DNA of 29,225 bases, taken from IMG/VR virus record IMGVR_UViG_3300030117_003998, positions 1-29,225 of that record, one strand, 5' to 3'. The stretch comes from a virus. The notes under the pieces were generated by a model. The model saw nothing but the letters and a program-made list of their open reading frames with translations, made no database searches and was not told the DNA's origin. The translations under genes were made by a program, and so were the position numbers. The first letter of the stretch is position 1. Every line of letters starts with the position of its first letter. This document shows, in pieces, positions 1 to 8,069 of this stretch.

Positions 1-74
1 GGCACACCCATGACCTTTCTAGCCCGCGACAAACGAAAGCCCTTAGAGAGCGGTCCTCTTCTCACACCCTGTGA
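1..74 (+). CDS. 3' end of an upstream gene (frame uncertain)
   Basis: Only the tail of a possible upstream gene is visible. One forward frame, from base 3, stays open and ends with TGA at 72-74. That would overlap the GTG start of the next gene as GTGA, the junction type used elsewhere in this window. A second frame, from base 1, is also open and ends near base 123; it holds an ATG at 10. I cannot decide between them. Too little is present to suggest a function. Confidence 0.3.
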   Translation, partial: HTHDLSSPRQTKALRERSSSHTL

Positions 75-748
75 GCGGGCGGGTCACACGTCAATCTTGC
101 GCTTTCTGCCAACATGGCGATAGGGACACTCTGGAAGAAGGACTGACTTCTGGAGCCATCATACCCAAGATGCTGGACAAGGACATGGGTTGGAGGGAAG
201 GCACTGCTGACAGGCACTTTCGCAATCACATGGGAGAGTATCACATGGGCTCCAACAGCGAGTGCGTCGTCTGCACGCACCCCGAGCGAGCAGAAGTCGA
301 GCAGGCTTACTTCACAGGCGGCATGACGACTGAGACCATAGCAGACATCATCGGCTGTAGCGAATCCACGGTATATCACCATTTGAAGCACCATCTGAAG
401 CCGTTAGTGCAGAAGAGCGCGGCTGATATCATATCAATTGCGACAGGCAAGGAGATGGACATCATGAGAAGCAACTTGGAGCGCATGAACGGCGAATTGG
501 GACTGTTTCTCGATGAGGCCGATAGAAATGACCCAGCCTACGTGAAAAACATCATCGGCCTCCACAAGGAGGTCAGAGAGACTCTCTCCACCATGGTCAG
601 GTTCCAAGAGAAGGCAATGGGAGAGACCAATCAGACCATACAAGCCGATACTGTGAACATCCTGAAGGTGGAACTAGCCAAGGAGTCACCCGAAGTGTGG
701 AAGAGAGTCAGGTCCAAGTTACTGGAGGAGGAAGAGCCCGATGCGTAA
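71..748 (+). CDS. terS: Probable terminase small subunit with duplicated zinc/HTH unit
   Basis: A 225-residue protein that probably recognises viral DNA for the packaging motor. The N-terminal half holds two copies of the same pattern, CxxC-x35-HxxxH: C10, C13, H49, H53 and C65, C68, H104, H108. Every ligand is offset by exactly 55 residues, which indicates a tandem duplication. In the second copy, residues about 85-108 read as a helix-turn-helix ending at the two histidines, so zinc probably pins the recognition helix. Residues 115-225 are charged and helical and could oligomerise. GTG at 71 is the start because an in-frame TAG lies at 44-46 and no other usable start codon precedes the first Cys pair. 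The small-subunit role is inferred from DNA-binding character, length and being the first gene of a packaging module. It could instead be a virus-encoded regulator. Confidence 0.6.
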   Translation: MSGRVTRQSCAFCQHGDRDTLEEGLTSGAIIPKMLDKDMGWREGTADRHFRNHMGEYHMGSNSECVVCTHPERAEVEQAYFTGGMTTETIADIIGCSESTVYHHLKHHLKPLVQKSAADIISIATGKEMDIMRSNLERMNGELGLFLDEADRNDPAYVKNIIGLHKEVRETLSTMVRFQEKAMGETNQTIQADTVNILKVELAKESPEVWKRVRSKLLEEEEPDA

Positions 749-1175
749 TTTCTTCGAGGTCCCCGTACACAGACTCATGTGCAAAGACGTCAGAATGCAT
801 CAAATACTCACAGAGCCTCGCCCTCTCCATTACAAGGAGATGAGGCTGTTCTTGGACTTATTAGCGGAAGTGGTAGACAGGTGGTATGAGGCAGTCGCTC
901 CCATCCATGACGATATCTCCATGAATCACAACTCTCATCAGCGACTGGTCAGAGAGGTGAAAGACTCATACATCATACTAATGGAAGATGATACAGAGAG
1001 TGTGTTCGAGGAACGCGAGAGACTGGATTTGCTGTTTCACCAATTCAGCGAGATGCTCCAGTCATTCGCCAGCGTATTCTCCTCTCCCTTTGAACTCATC
1101 ACATTCTACCGTGACATACTTCGCAGACTCGAATTGACCAATGACATCATCATGGAGGGAAGGCATGGCTGGTAA
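741..1175 (+). CDS. Uncharacterised helical protein
   Basis: A 144-residue protein of no family I recognise. It looks mostly alpha-helical, with His/Met-rich stretches, a run of acidic residues near 80-95 (EDDTESVFEERERLD), and an amphipathic C-terminal half. There is no signal peptide, membrane segment or Cys pair. A purine-rich ribosome-binding site (GGAGGAGGAAGAG) lies just upstream of ATG 741. The gene overlaps the terminase small-subunit gene by 8 bases and the next gene by 11, so the three are probably co-translated. Its place between the two terminase genes suggests a packaging or virion role, but nothing in the sequence proves it. Confidence 0.7.
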   Translation: MRNFFEVPVHRLMCKDVRMHQILTEPRPLHYKEMRLFLDLLAEVVDRWYEAVAPIHDDISMNHNSHQRLVREVKDSYIILMEDDTESVFEERERLDLLFHQFSEMLQSFASVFSSPFELITFYRDILRRLELTNDIIMEGRHGW

Positions 1176-2484
1176 GATATTCGTGAAGAATACATCTGGC
1201 ACCGGCACTACTGCCGGGATGCGCTTCAACCCAAGAGAAGCCCCAGAGTTCGTAGAGGAAGATAGGAACCTAGGGCGCGATGATGCAGAAGGCAAGGAAA
1301 AATACGACCGGAAGCAAAGGGATGAGCGAGACAAGAGACATGACAAGATAGAGGGTATGAAGCATGTTTCTATCCCAGTCCCCGGAAAGGCAAGACCTGA
1401 AGGGGACGACCAAAGAAACGACGAGGAACTGTCAGAGATGACGGGTCCCGCAAGTAGTACTGGGGCACCTCTCGATGCCGCTACAGGAGCCAAGACTGGG
1501 TCGGGCTCCGCTATGGGAGGTGCTCCAGTCAACATAATGACTGGAGATGTGATGACTGTCGGTGACGATATCATCAGAAAGCGAAAAGGCCGCATAGGTC
1601 GTCACGGGAGAACGGAAACCGTGTCCGGCCACCGAACCCGAGAGCGCAGTAAGGAGACTGCCCGACACAGAAAGGGTATGGGGGGTAGCACTGAGGAGAA
1701 ATACTACAACACCAAAGGCCTGCGTAGCAACAATACGAAGAGGCCCGATTTGGAAAGCCTGAGAATGAACGCTCTCAACCGTAGAACCAGTAACTCTGGG
1801 GGCAAAAAAGGGATGAGACAGTTAGGCAGTCGTCGTCGTCAGATGAAAGGGCGTCAGTCTTGGCAGGAAGACATGAGAGTCAGAAACAGCGGAATAGAGA
1901 GAAACAGAGTTGCTAGGAGAGAGGGCACGGGGCGTTTTACCAAAGCACATATTGGTTTCATGCCGACTAGGTCTACCATGGCTCATTCTGCGGTTAGCAA
2001 CATACCACAAAGCGCGTATCAAGTCGCCAAGCAAATGACGCCTTCTCCGACCAAGGCTCCTTACAAGTCAGGAGTCGCTAGGACAGTCGGTGGAGGGATG
2101 GACATAGGAACTCAAACTGCCACAGCACCTAGTGGGGTGGCTGCTGGCATGGCGACTGCTGGGCCCGGACAATCTCCTATCGCCACGAGCAAGGACATTC
2201 TAGCAGACGCTGAGGAACTCCTCAGGAAGGCAAGCATATCAGCCGGAGACTTGTTGGAACTAAGACAACTCATAAGAGAACTGAGAAGGGCCATAAGGTC
2301 CAGCAAACTAGCGAAAGGTGTCGGGGAAGACGCCGAGCATGATGACGAGAGGCCGACTCCTAACGCACATAGGAAGACTACGTCAAATCCCACCGGAGCC
2401 ACAGAGACAGACCCAGATGATGACCCCAGATACTGGGGCGCCCACCCACTGGGCTTACTTCTACCCCGGCGAGGACACATGTGA
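1165..2484 (+). CDS. Basic low-complexity protein, unknown function
   Basis: About 439 residues with strongly biased composition: many Arg, Lys, Gly, Ser and Thr, few aromatics, and no recognisable enzyme motif. Residues about 25-70 are rich in charged RDE/K runs. The middle is Arg-rich (for example RRRQMKGRQ). A helical segment near residues 345-390 (ADAEELLRKA, LLELRQLIRELRRAI) is the only part that looks folded or coiled. It is likely disordered and could bind nucleic acid or sit inside the virion; that is inference. ATG at 1165 is preferred over the in-frame ATG at 1141 because GGAGGG ends five bases upstream of it. It meets the next gene at a TGATG junction. Confidence 0.65.
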   Translation: MAGKIFVKNTSGTGTTAGMRFNPREAPEFVEEDRNLGRDDAEGKEKYDRKQRDERDKRHDKIEGMKHVSIPVPGKARPEGDDQRNDEELSEMTGPASSTGAPLDAATGAKTGSGSAMGGAPVNIMTGDVMTVGDDIIRKRKGRIGRHGRTETVSGHRTRERSKETARHRKGMGGSTEEKYYNTKGLRSNNTKRPDLESLRMNALNRRTSNSGGKKGMRQLGSRRRQMKGRQSWQEDMRVRNSGIERNRVARREGTGRFTKAHIGFMPTRSTMAHSAVSNIPQSAYQVAKQMTPSPTKAPYKSGVARTVGGGMDIGTQTATAPSGVAAGMATAGPGQSPIATSKDILADAEELLRKASISAGDLLELRQLIRELRRAIRSSKLAKGVGEDAEHDDERPTPNAHRKTTSNPTGATETDPDDDPRYWGAHPLGLLLPRRGHM

Positions 2485-4388
2485 TGGCTGGATTTATTCT
2501 CATCAAGGGGCATGGTGTATTCACCACTGACGCGGTTCACGAACTGTATGGGGAGGGCATGAAGAGGGCATTCTCACCCCATGAGACTGACGAGTCGTTC
2601 GGGAGAGACGAAAACGGTAATCACGTCAATCCCCTCCACATCAACCCCCACACAAGCAAGAAGTGGGACCCTGAGCATTTCCTCATCAAAGACAGATTCA
2701 CAGCAATCGTTGATGAGTGGGCAAGAGAGATAAGAAAAGCAAAAGCGGTCAAAGGACAGCCTTTCGATGAGCAATCAGTCAAGAAAGCCATTAGGGAGAA
2801 ACTCAACCAGTCCGCTACCATTTTCAACTCATTCAAGGAAGAGGGAGACGTACATCAATATCCCACAATCTTCACTGATACCGATAGAGGCACGGTCAAT
2901 CCAAATCTCATCACAGGTGCGCGTTCTCCTCGGTATCAGAAGCATGCTCGCACGAAGATAGGGAATGACTGGCAGACAAAAGGACAGGAAGTCCATCCTA
3001 GAGACATGAAGATAATGAACAACGCAGGTCAGATTGTCCACGTGACGTCAAGCAATGTGCTGCACAACAACCATGGGCACATGACAGAAGCAGAGACTTA
3101 TGGTGGCTTGAACATATTCGACGTCATGATGAGAGAAGCGATTGCAGACCCCAACGACCAGAGTCTCTACATTCCCGGTATCGACCATTCTGGCGTGAGA
3201 CCCATGAAGTTGTCTAACGGTGTCATAGAGCCATCCGCTCTAATCTACCGGAAGATGCCAGACGGGACTCTCAGAGCAGCAATGATGCGTAGCCAGTCAA
3301 ACAAGCCTCACAATTCTGGAAGGCAGTCGCGGACTGCATTCGAGCACGGTTCACACAGGTATTTGGACGCTCTCTTCTCACTTCACCCAGCATTCTTCGA
3401 GCCTCAGGCTGGAGCGCAAGACAGGGGTGGGGCTCGGCTCGCACTAGCGAGAGCGCTCATGGGGCCCGATGCAGACGATGACTTCGTGACGAGTTTGGCT
3501 CGCACTCCAGCACTTCATCTTCTTAGCAGGCACGTTCCTTTTACAGACGCCGAAGGCAAAGGAAGGAGAGGAGGAAAAGCCGTCACTGGTTCTGGCGACA
3601 AAGCCACAGGTGCTCTTAGGGTTCTTCGACAGATAAAGCAGGCTTTGAGAGTCCCAGCGACTGATGGCCCCATGAGTCCACAGGATAACGAGAGATTCAC
3701 TCACTTCAATCACAATACCGAAAATTTCGGCATTGACAGGACGATAATGGGTGACATGCAAGCGAAAACCCATGCACCCTCAGACTTGAGAGAACTTCTC
3801 GCTGCATCCATCATGCTCATGCAAGACACCCCTGAGTCAAGAATGGCGGCCACTAATTTCCGTGATATTCGTGGAGCCGCTAATTTCGACACAGGTCAGT
3901 TCTACAAAGACCGTTTGCTACGGCGCGTTCCTAGCGCTCAACCAGTGAATCCCAATAGCATATCGTTCATCCCAATGCGAGACATAAGACGCATGCAAGC
4001 CACTCCTGCATCACCGAGAAGCAACGACATACCCTTCGCCGGAGAGGCTGGAGGGGGTAGGGGTCAAGCAGGTTATGCTGGTATTGGTTTGCACAATCCA
4101 CCAGACGATGAGGTTCAGACGAGCGTAGATACGCTCTTCGATGTCATGGAGAACCTACAATCCGCAGATGCACGCATGGACACTCTCATCGTCAAGTCCC
4201 TTCCTTCTCGCAGGCGATTCAACCTCTCTGACTCCTATGACGTGCTCTCGCTCTGCGAAACGTTCTCCTTGGAGAAGCGTGATTTGCATTACATAGACCA
4301 GACCATGGGAGATTGGGGTAAAATAGCGCAGAATTTGAAAGTGGAGCCCGACGTGGTGAAGGCAGTGAAGGTGGCGTTGAGATGGTGA
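2484..4388 (+). CDS. Large uncharacterised protein
   Basis: A 634-residue protein of no recognised family. It is rich in His, Asn, Arg and Met, with no transmembrane segment, signal peptide or Cys cluster. Residues about 60-115 look helical. A Gly-rich patch (AGGGRGQAGYAGIG) lies near residues 520-535. The last 40 residues look like a small helical bundle (DWGKIAQNLKVEPDVVKAV). ATG 2484 overlaps the previous stop (TGATG). GTG 2481 would also be in frame, but the ATG fits the coupling pattern. Its size, its position between the terminase genes and its co-orientation suggest a structural or internal virion protein. This is inferred from context only. Confidence 0.7.
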   Translation: MAGFILIKGHGVFTTDAVHELYGEGMKRAFSPHETDESFGRDENGNHVNPLHINPHTSKKWDPEHFLIKDRFTAIVDEWAREIRKAKAVKGQPFDEQSVKKAIREKLNQSATIFNSFKEEGDVHQYPTIFTDTDRGTVNPNLITGARSPRYQKHARTKIGNDWQTKGQEVHPRDMKIMNNAGQIVHVTSSNVLHNNHGHMTEAETYGGLNIFDVMMREAIADPNDQSLYIPGIDHSGVRPMKLSNGVIEPSALIYRKMPDGTLRAAMMRSQSNKPHNSGRQSRTAFEHGSHRYLDALFSLHPAFFEPQAGAQDRGGARLALARALMGPDADDDFVTSLARTPALHLLSRHVPFTDAEGKGRRGGKAVTGSGDKATGALRVLRQIKQALRVPATDGPMSPQDNERFTHFNHNTENFGIDRTIMGDMQAKTHAPSDLRELLAASIMLMQDTPESRMAATNFRDIRGAANFDTGQFYKDRLLRRVPSAQPVNPNSISFIPMRDIRRMQATPASPRSNDIPFAGEAGGGRGQAGYAGIGLHNPPDDEVQTSVDTLFDVMENLQSADARMDTLIVKSLPSRRRFNLSDSYDVLSLCETFSLEKRDLHYIDQTMGDWGKIAQNLKVEPDVVKAVKVALRW

Positions 4389-6658
4389 ATAGACCCCCTA
4401 CCAAGTGGAATACCGCTCAGAGAATGCTGCTCATAAAAGAGAGAATCCTCTATCCATCGGACCAAGAGACACGATACCAAGGTCGGTTTGGTACAGGTCA
4501 GCAGCCCGAGATGGCTACAGAGACAGGAGAAATAGGATTCAATGTCACTGCTCGCAGCGACACAAACCCCAATGTGACTGCAACTCAACAAGTAACACCC
4601 CCTAGGACAGTCACCGAGCCCGTAGTATTCGGTGACGAGCGCAGCCAAGGAGAAAACACGCTTGCGTTTCGCCCGACAGGTAAGAGGAGATACCAAGAGG
4701 GGGACCAGATACGAAGGGTAGACCAACTTCCGGCGTTCTCGCGCAAACGAATCGGGCAAGAGTTCAGAGAGAGCACAGCCCTAGGAGAAGCCGGGAAGCG
4801 CAAGGATAGTCGACTCACAGACCCGAGGACCGGACAGGGTCGTGCAATCGCGGACTTGCCTGACGAGCCCGGAAGAGCACGCACCAGAAAACTCCAAGAT
4901 GCCTTCAAGAACCAACAGAGGTTCCTTGAACGTCTTGCTAGAGAGGGCAAGACCATACCTGAGGGCTTCGGTGAGTTCTCTGGTTTGCACCCATCAGCGT
5001 TGTTGTCTCGTCTGAGGGACAACCCGCAGGCATTCCTATTCGCAGGTAAGGGAGACCAGAGGATGCCAGTCAAGAGGCCAGTGTTCGGGCCGGGTGGCCA
5101 GTTGGAGAGAATCTCCGCCCGTCACGGGAAGGATGGCTACAAGAGATTCATGGACAACCCCCTCGAGTCCTTCCTGACCGGAGTCCAAGGCTCCAAACTC
5201 AATCCAGCCAACTGGGGCTCTCCCGGCACGATGGAGTACAAGACTCGCCGCGCTCAGAGCGAGGCATTGAAGGCTCGCATGGCCCTCCTGATGGAGACCG
5301 AGAAGCGCAAGATAGCCAACCCGGCGTACCAGTCCCCCTCCAACGTCAAAACGCAGAACGCTGCTTTCATCAGGGATTTAGTGGCTAACGAAGCCTCCCC
5401 AGAAGCACGAGCGATGCTCAACGTGCTCGCTAGAGACCCGACAATGCAAGAGATAAACGAGAGGATAAAGGCAGAAGGTCGAGACAAGAGAGTAGCAGAA
5501 GGCAGAGAGCGGAGAGAGAAGCAGAGGGAGTTCCGTTTCGACAATCCAAAATACCTCAGGTACGGTGAACTGGGTGAGTATCTCAAAAACAGAGATGACC
5601 TGCCTTTCAAGACCACGGGCGCTAATCAGCAGGTGATACTAGGCCGATGGCAGGAAGTGGCCAATCTACTGGAAAGAGGCTTGTCTCCAAACCAAGTCCA
5701 GCAAATACTACCCTCGGAGTACTTCTTGGGTAACAAGAAGGCAAAAGGCAAGGGTAAGAAGGCCGAGGACAAGAAGGTCGAGGAAGAGCAGGCCGCTGAA
5801 GGGGGGCAGGTCAATGAAGAGGAGCAGGTAGAGGAGGAAAAACCTAGAGACAACATAGCCGAGGAGTATCGAGACCTCCATCCCAACATAGAGTACACTT
5901 CAAGAGGACTGCCTAGAGTGAAGGATTTGAGAGATACAATCAAAGAACTGGGTGGGACACCAGAAGGCAAGAGAGATGACTTAGTAGCGCAATTGAAAGA
6001 AATCACAGGTGGTTTGGACAGCCTCCCTGAAAGTGATGAAACTGAAGAGCCAGAGGAAGAAAGTGTCGAACCTACTGAGGAGCAGTTGGAAGAGGAGATG
6101 GACACCGAGGCTGCAGCCGCCCAAGTGGCAGAAGAAAAGAAGAGAGAAGCCGCAGAGAGGAGGAAAAGGACCGAAGACCAAGCGAAGGGTTTCGCTTCTC
6201 TCATTACTGGTGGTGAAGTTTCGCCGGATGAGGCTCAGAATTTATTGTCCTTTGCAACTGACGACCCAAATATCACCCCACAGTCAAGAGGTGGTCTGCA
6301 TCTTGCGACATCTGACGGGAAGACTCTCAAGATGAGCAAGAAAACTGCTCAGGCTATCGCCAATGGCAGTGGAAAGTACACTATAGACGAGCAAGCAAGT
6401 AAGAACAAGCCACAAAGCGAGGCGTTGACGGATGCTCTCACTAAGACAGGCGTATGGGCGACTCTCAAGCCTGATGCTAAGAAAAACATTACAGAGGGTA
6501 AAGACTTGAGCCATTGGAATGGTATATTCAGAGAATTGTCAGGTGGAGACTTGTCGGAATACGGAGTGAGTGATGATGGCGACCTCGACCCGACATTTAG
6601 ACTCAGTGAACCCACAGAGCCCATTGACTTAGCATGGGCAGTATTGAAGGGGCTATGA
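4382..6658 (+). CDS. Charged protein with SAP-like motif
   Basis: A 758-residue, highly charged protein. Residues 1-250 are Arg/Gln-rich and probably disordered. Residues about 270-450 contain long helical stretches (EGRERREKQREFRF). Residues about 455-500 alternate basic and acidic runs (KKAKGKGKK, then EEEQVEEEK). Residues about 508-542 match a SAP/HeH-type helix-extended-helix: LPRVKDLRDTIKELGGTPEG followed by KRDDLVAQLKE. SAP motifs bind DNA in many proteins. A second acidic/helical stretch follows, then a small C-terminal region of about 160 residues. It starts at ATG 4382, overlapping the previous stop, with AAGGTGG about 10 bases upstream, and ends one base before the terminase large-subunit gene. 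A role in DNA binding or packaging is plausible but unproven. Confidence 0.7.
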   Translation: MVNRPPTKWNTAQRMLLIKERILYPSDQETRYQGRFGTGQQPEMATETGEIGFNVTARSDTNPNVTATQQVTPPRTVTEPVVFGDERSQGENTLAFRPTGKRRYQEGDQIRRVDQLPAFSRKRIGQEFRESTALGEAGKRKDSRLTDPRTGQGRAIADLPDEPGRARTRKLQDAFKNQQRFLERLAREGKTIPEGFGEFSGLHPSALLSRLRDNPQAFLFAGKGDQRMPVKRPVFGPGGQLERISARHGKDGYKRFMDNPLESFLTGVQGSKLNPANWGSPGTMEYKTRRAQSEALKARMALLMETEKRKIANPAYQSPSNVKTQNAAFIRDLVANEASPEARAMLNVLARDPTMQEINERIKAEGRDKRVAEGRERREKQREFRFDNPKYLRYGELGEYLKNRDDLPFKTTGANQQVILGRWQEVANLLERGLSPNQVQQILPSEYFLGNKKAKGKGKKAEDKKVEEEQAAEGGQVNEEEQVEEEKPRDNIAEEYRDLHPNIEYTSRGLPRVKDLRDTIKELGGTPEGKRDDLVAQLKEITGGLDSLPESDETEEPEEESVEPTEEQLEEEMDTEAAAAQVAEEKKREAAERRKRTEDQAKGFASLITGGEVSPDEAQNLLSFATDDPNITPQSRGGLHLATSDGKTLKMSKKTAQAIANGSGKYTIDEQASKNKPQSEALTDALTKTGVWATLKPDAKKNITEGKDLSHWNGIFRELSGGDLSEYGVSDDGDLDPTFRLSEPTEPIDLAWAVLKGL

Positions 6659-6659
6659 C

Positions 6660-8069
6660 ATGGCCAGTACTGAAAGGGCCACCTTGGAGATAATCGAGGA
6701 CATCGACTGGGAGATGGCGAAGAAAGATTTCAAGTTCTTCTTTGAGGAGATACTCGGGTGGCAGTTGGCCGACCACCACGCCAAGTGGTTCCACAACCTC
6801 AACACGCACAACAGGTACTGCGTGAAAGCGTCTCGAGACCATGGCAAGTCCACGCTGTTCCTCGGGTACCTCCTCTGGAAGGTGATATTCACCCCTCGTC
6901 TGGATACGATGATTTTCAGTCACAGTCTCGACCAATCCATCAGGCACATGAGGAGCCTGAACGACCTCATTGATTCCAGCCCGATGCTTGCCAAGATGAA
7001 AGACAAGGATGCTTGGTCCAAGACGTTCTTCGGGTTCACGAACGGCTCTCGAATCAATGCGAAGTCAGTCGGTGGTGGTGTCAGAGGTGCTCACCCAGAC
7101 ATGGTTCTCCTAGATGACATACTATGGGGGACGACCGATACCGAACTGCAGCGTGTGGCGTCTTGGTTCTACGAGGTCCTAGTCCCGACTCTCCACCACA
7201 CTTCGCAACTCTGCATAGTCGGAACCCCGTTCACTCCGACTGACCTGTACACTGAACTGGAGAGGAGGGACGGGTACCTCGTCGAGACCTATCCTGCCAT
7301 CAACGCGAAGGGCGAACCGCTCTGGCCATGGCGATGGTCCTTGGAGGCGCTTGATGCTCGTAGAATGGACATGCCAGCAATCGCATTCACTCGTGAGTAC
7401 CTCTGCGAGCCGATGGATGACATGTCCAGCCTGTTCCCAACTGCGATAGTGAATGCGTGCAAGGACCCCCATCTCACTCTGATGGATAGGCGTCATGACG
7501 ATGATGACAGCCAGTACTTCATCGGCTGGGACCCAGCGATATCGTCAGACCGCCAAGCGGACTACACCGTCATGCTGGTGCTGCGTCGCCCCTCAGACTC
7601 CCCTGAGACTCTGGAGTTGGTGCACGTGGTGCGTAGGAAGGGAATGGACTTCCGCACTCAAATCATAGAGATACAGCGTTTGAACAACAAGTTCAATCCT
7701 GAGGTCATAGAACTGGAGGCCAATCACTTCCAGCGTGTGTTCGCCACTGAACTGCGTGCTGACACCGACCTGCCAATCAAGACTTTCATCAGTACCAAGC
7801 AGCGGCGAGAGAGCCTTCTTATGGGATTGGTGCTTCGCTTCGAGCGAGAGCAAGTTCGCTTACCATGGGGAGACGAGAGGTCACGCGACCTCATCAGCCA
7901 ATTGGAGCACGAACTAATCATGTTTGGTATGAGCAAACAAGGGAAACTGGACAGCATCGCTAGGCACGATGACTTTGCCATAGCCCTCGCTTTGGGTAAC
8001 TGGGCCACTACCGAGTTCCGTGAGAGAATCATAGACTTGGACGCACTCATGTCGGGGTTGATAGATTGA
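6660..8069 (+). CDS. terL: Terminase large subunit
   Basis: The ATP-driven motor and nuclease that packages viral DNA through the portal; 469 residues, a normal length. The ATPase domain shows a Walker A variant, ASRDHGKST (residues 57-65, Lys63), and Walker B MVLLDDIL (148-155). Asp152/Asp153 fit the acidic and catalytic positions. The coupling motif IVGTPFT is at 186-192. The RNase H-like nuclease domain has its metal-binding acids at Asp291 (GWDPA), Glu353 (IELEANHF) and Asp437/438 (ARHDDFAIALAL). All expected motifs are present and in order, so it should be active, and there is no intein or frameshift. ATG 6660 follows GAAGGGG with good spacing. Its stop overlaps the TTG start of the next gene by four bases. 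Confidence 0.95.
   Translation: MASTERATLEIIEDIDWEMAKKDFKFFFEEILGWQLADHHAKWFHNLNTHNRYCVKASRDHGKSTLFLGYLLWKVIFTPRLDTMIFSHSLDQSIRHMRSLNDLIDSSPMLAKMKDKDAWSKTFFGFTNGSRINAKSVGGGVRGAHPDMVLLDDILWGTTDTELQRVASWFYEVLVPTLHHTSQLCIVGTPFTPTDLYTELERRDGYLVETYPAINAKGEPLWPWRWSLEALDARRMDMPAIAFTREYLCEPMDDMSSLFPTAIVNACKDPHLTLMDRRHDDDDSQYFIGWDPAISSDRQADYTVMLVLRRPSDSPETLELVHVVRRKGMDFRTQIIEIQRLNNKFNPEVIELEANHFQRVFATELRADTDLPIKTFISTKQRRESLLMGLVLRFEREQVRLPWGDERSRDLISQLEHELIMFGMSKQGKLDSIARHDDFAIALALGNWATTEFRERIIDLDALMSGLID

Noticed and set aside
2318-2530. 70-codon plus-strand frame across the 2484 junction
   Set aside because: It overlaps two well-supported genes in another frame, has no own ribosome-binding site and shows no recognisable sequence.
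5626-6204. 192-codon minus-strand frame rich in Ser/Leu, membrane-like
   Set aside because: Mirror image of Glu/Lys-rich codons in the SAP-motif gene; the apparent hydrophobicity is an artefact of that.
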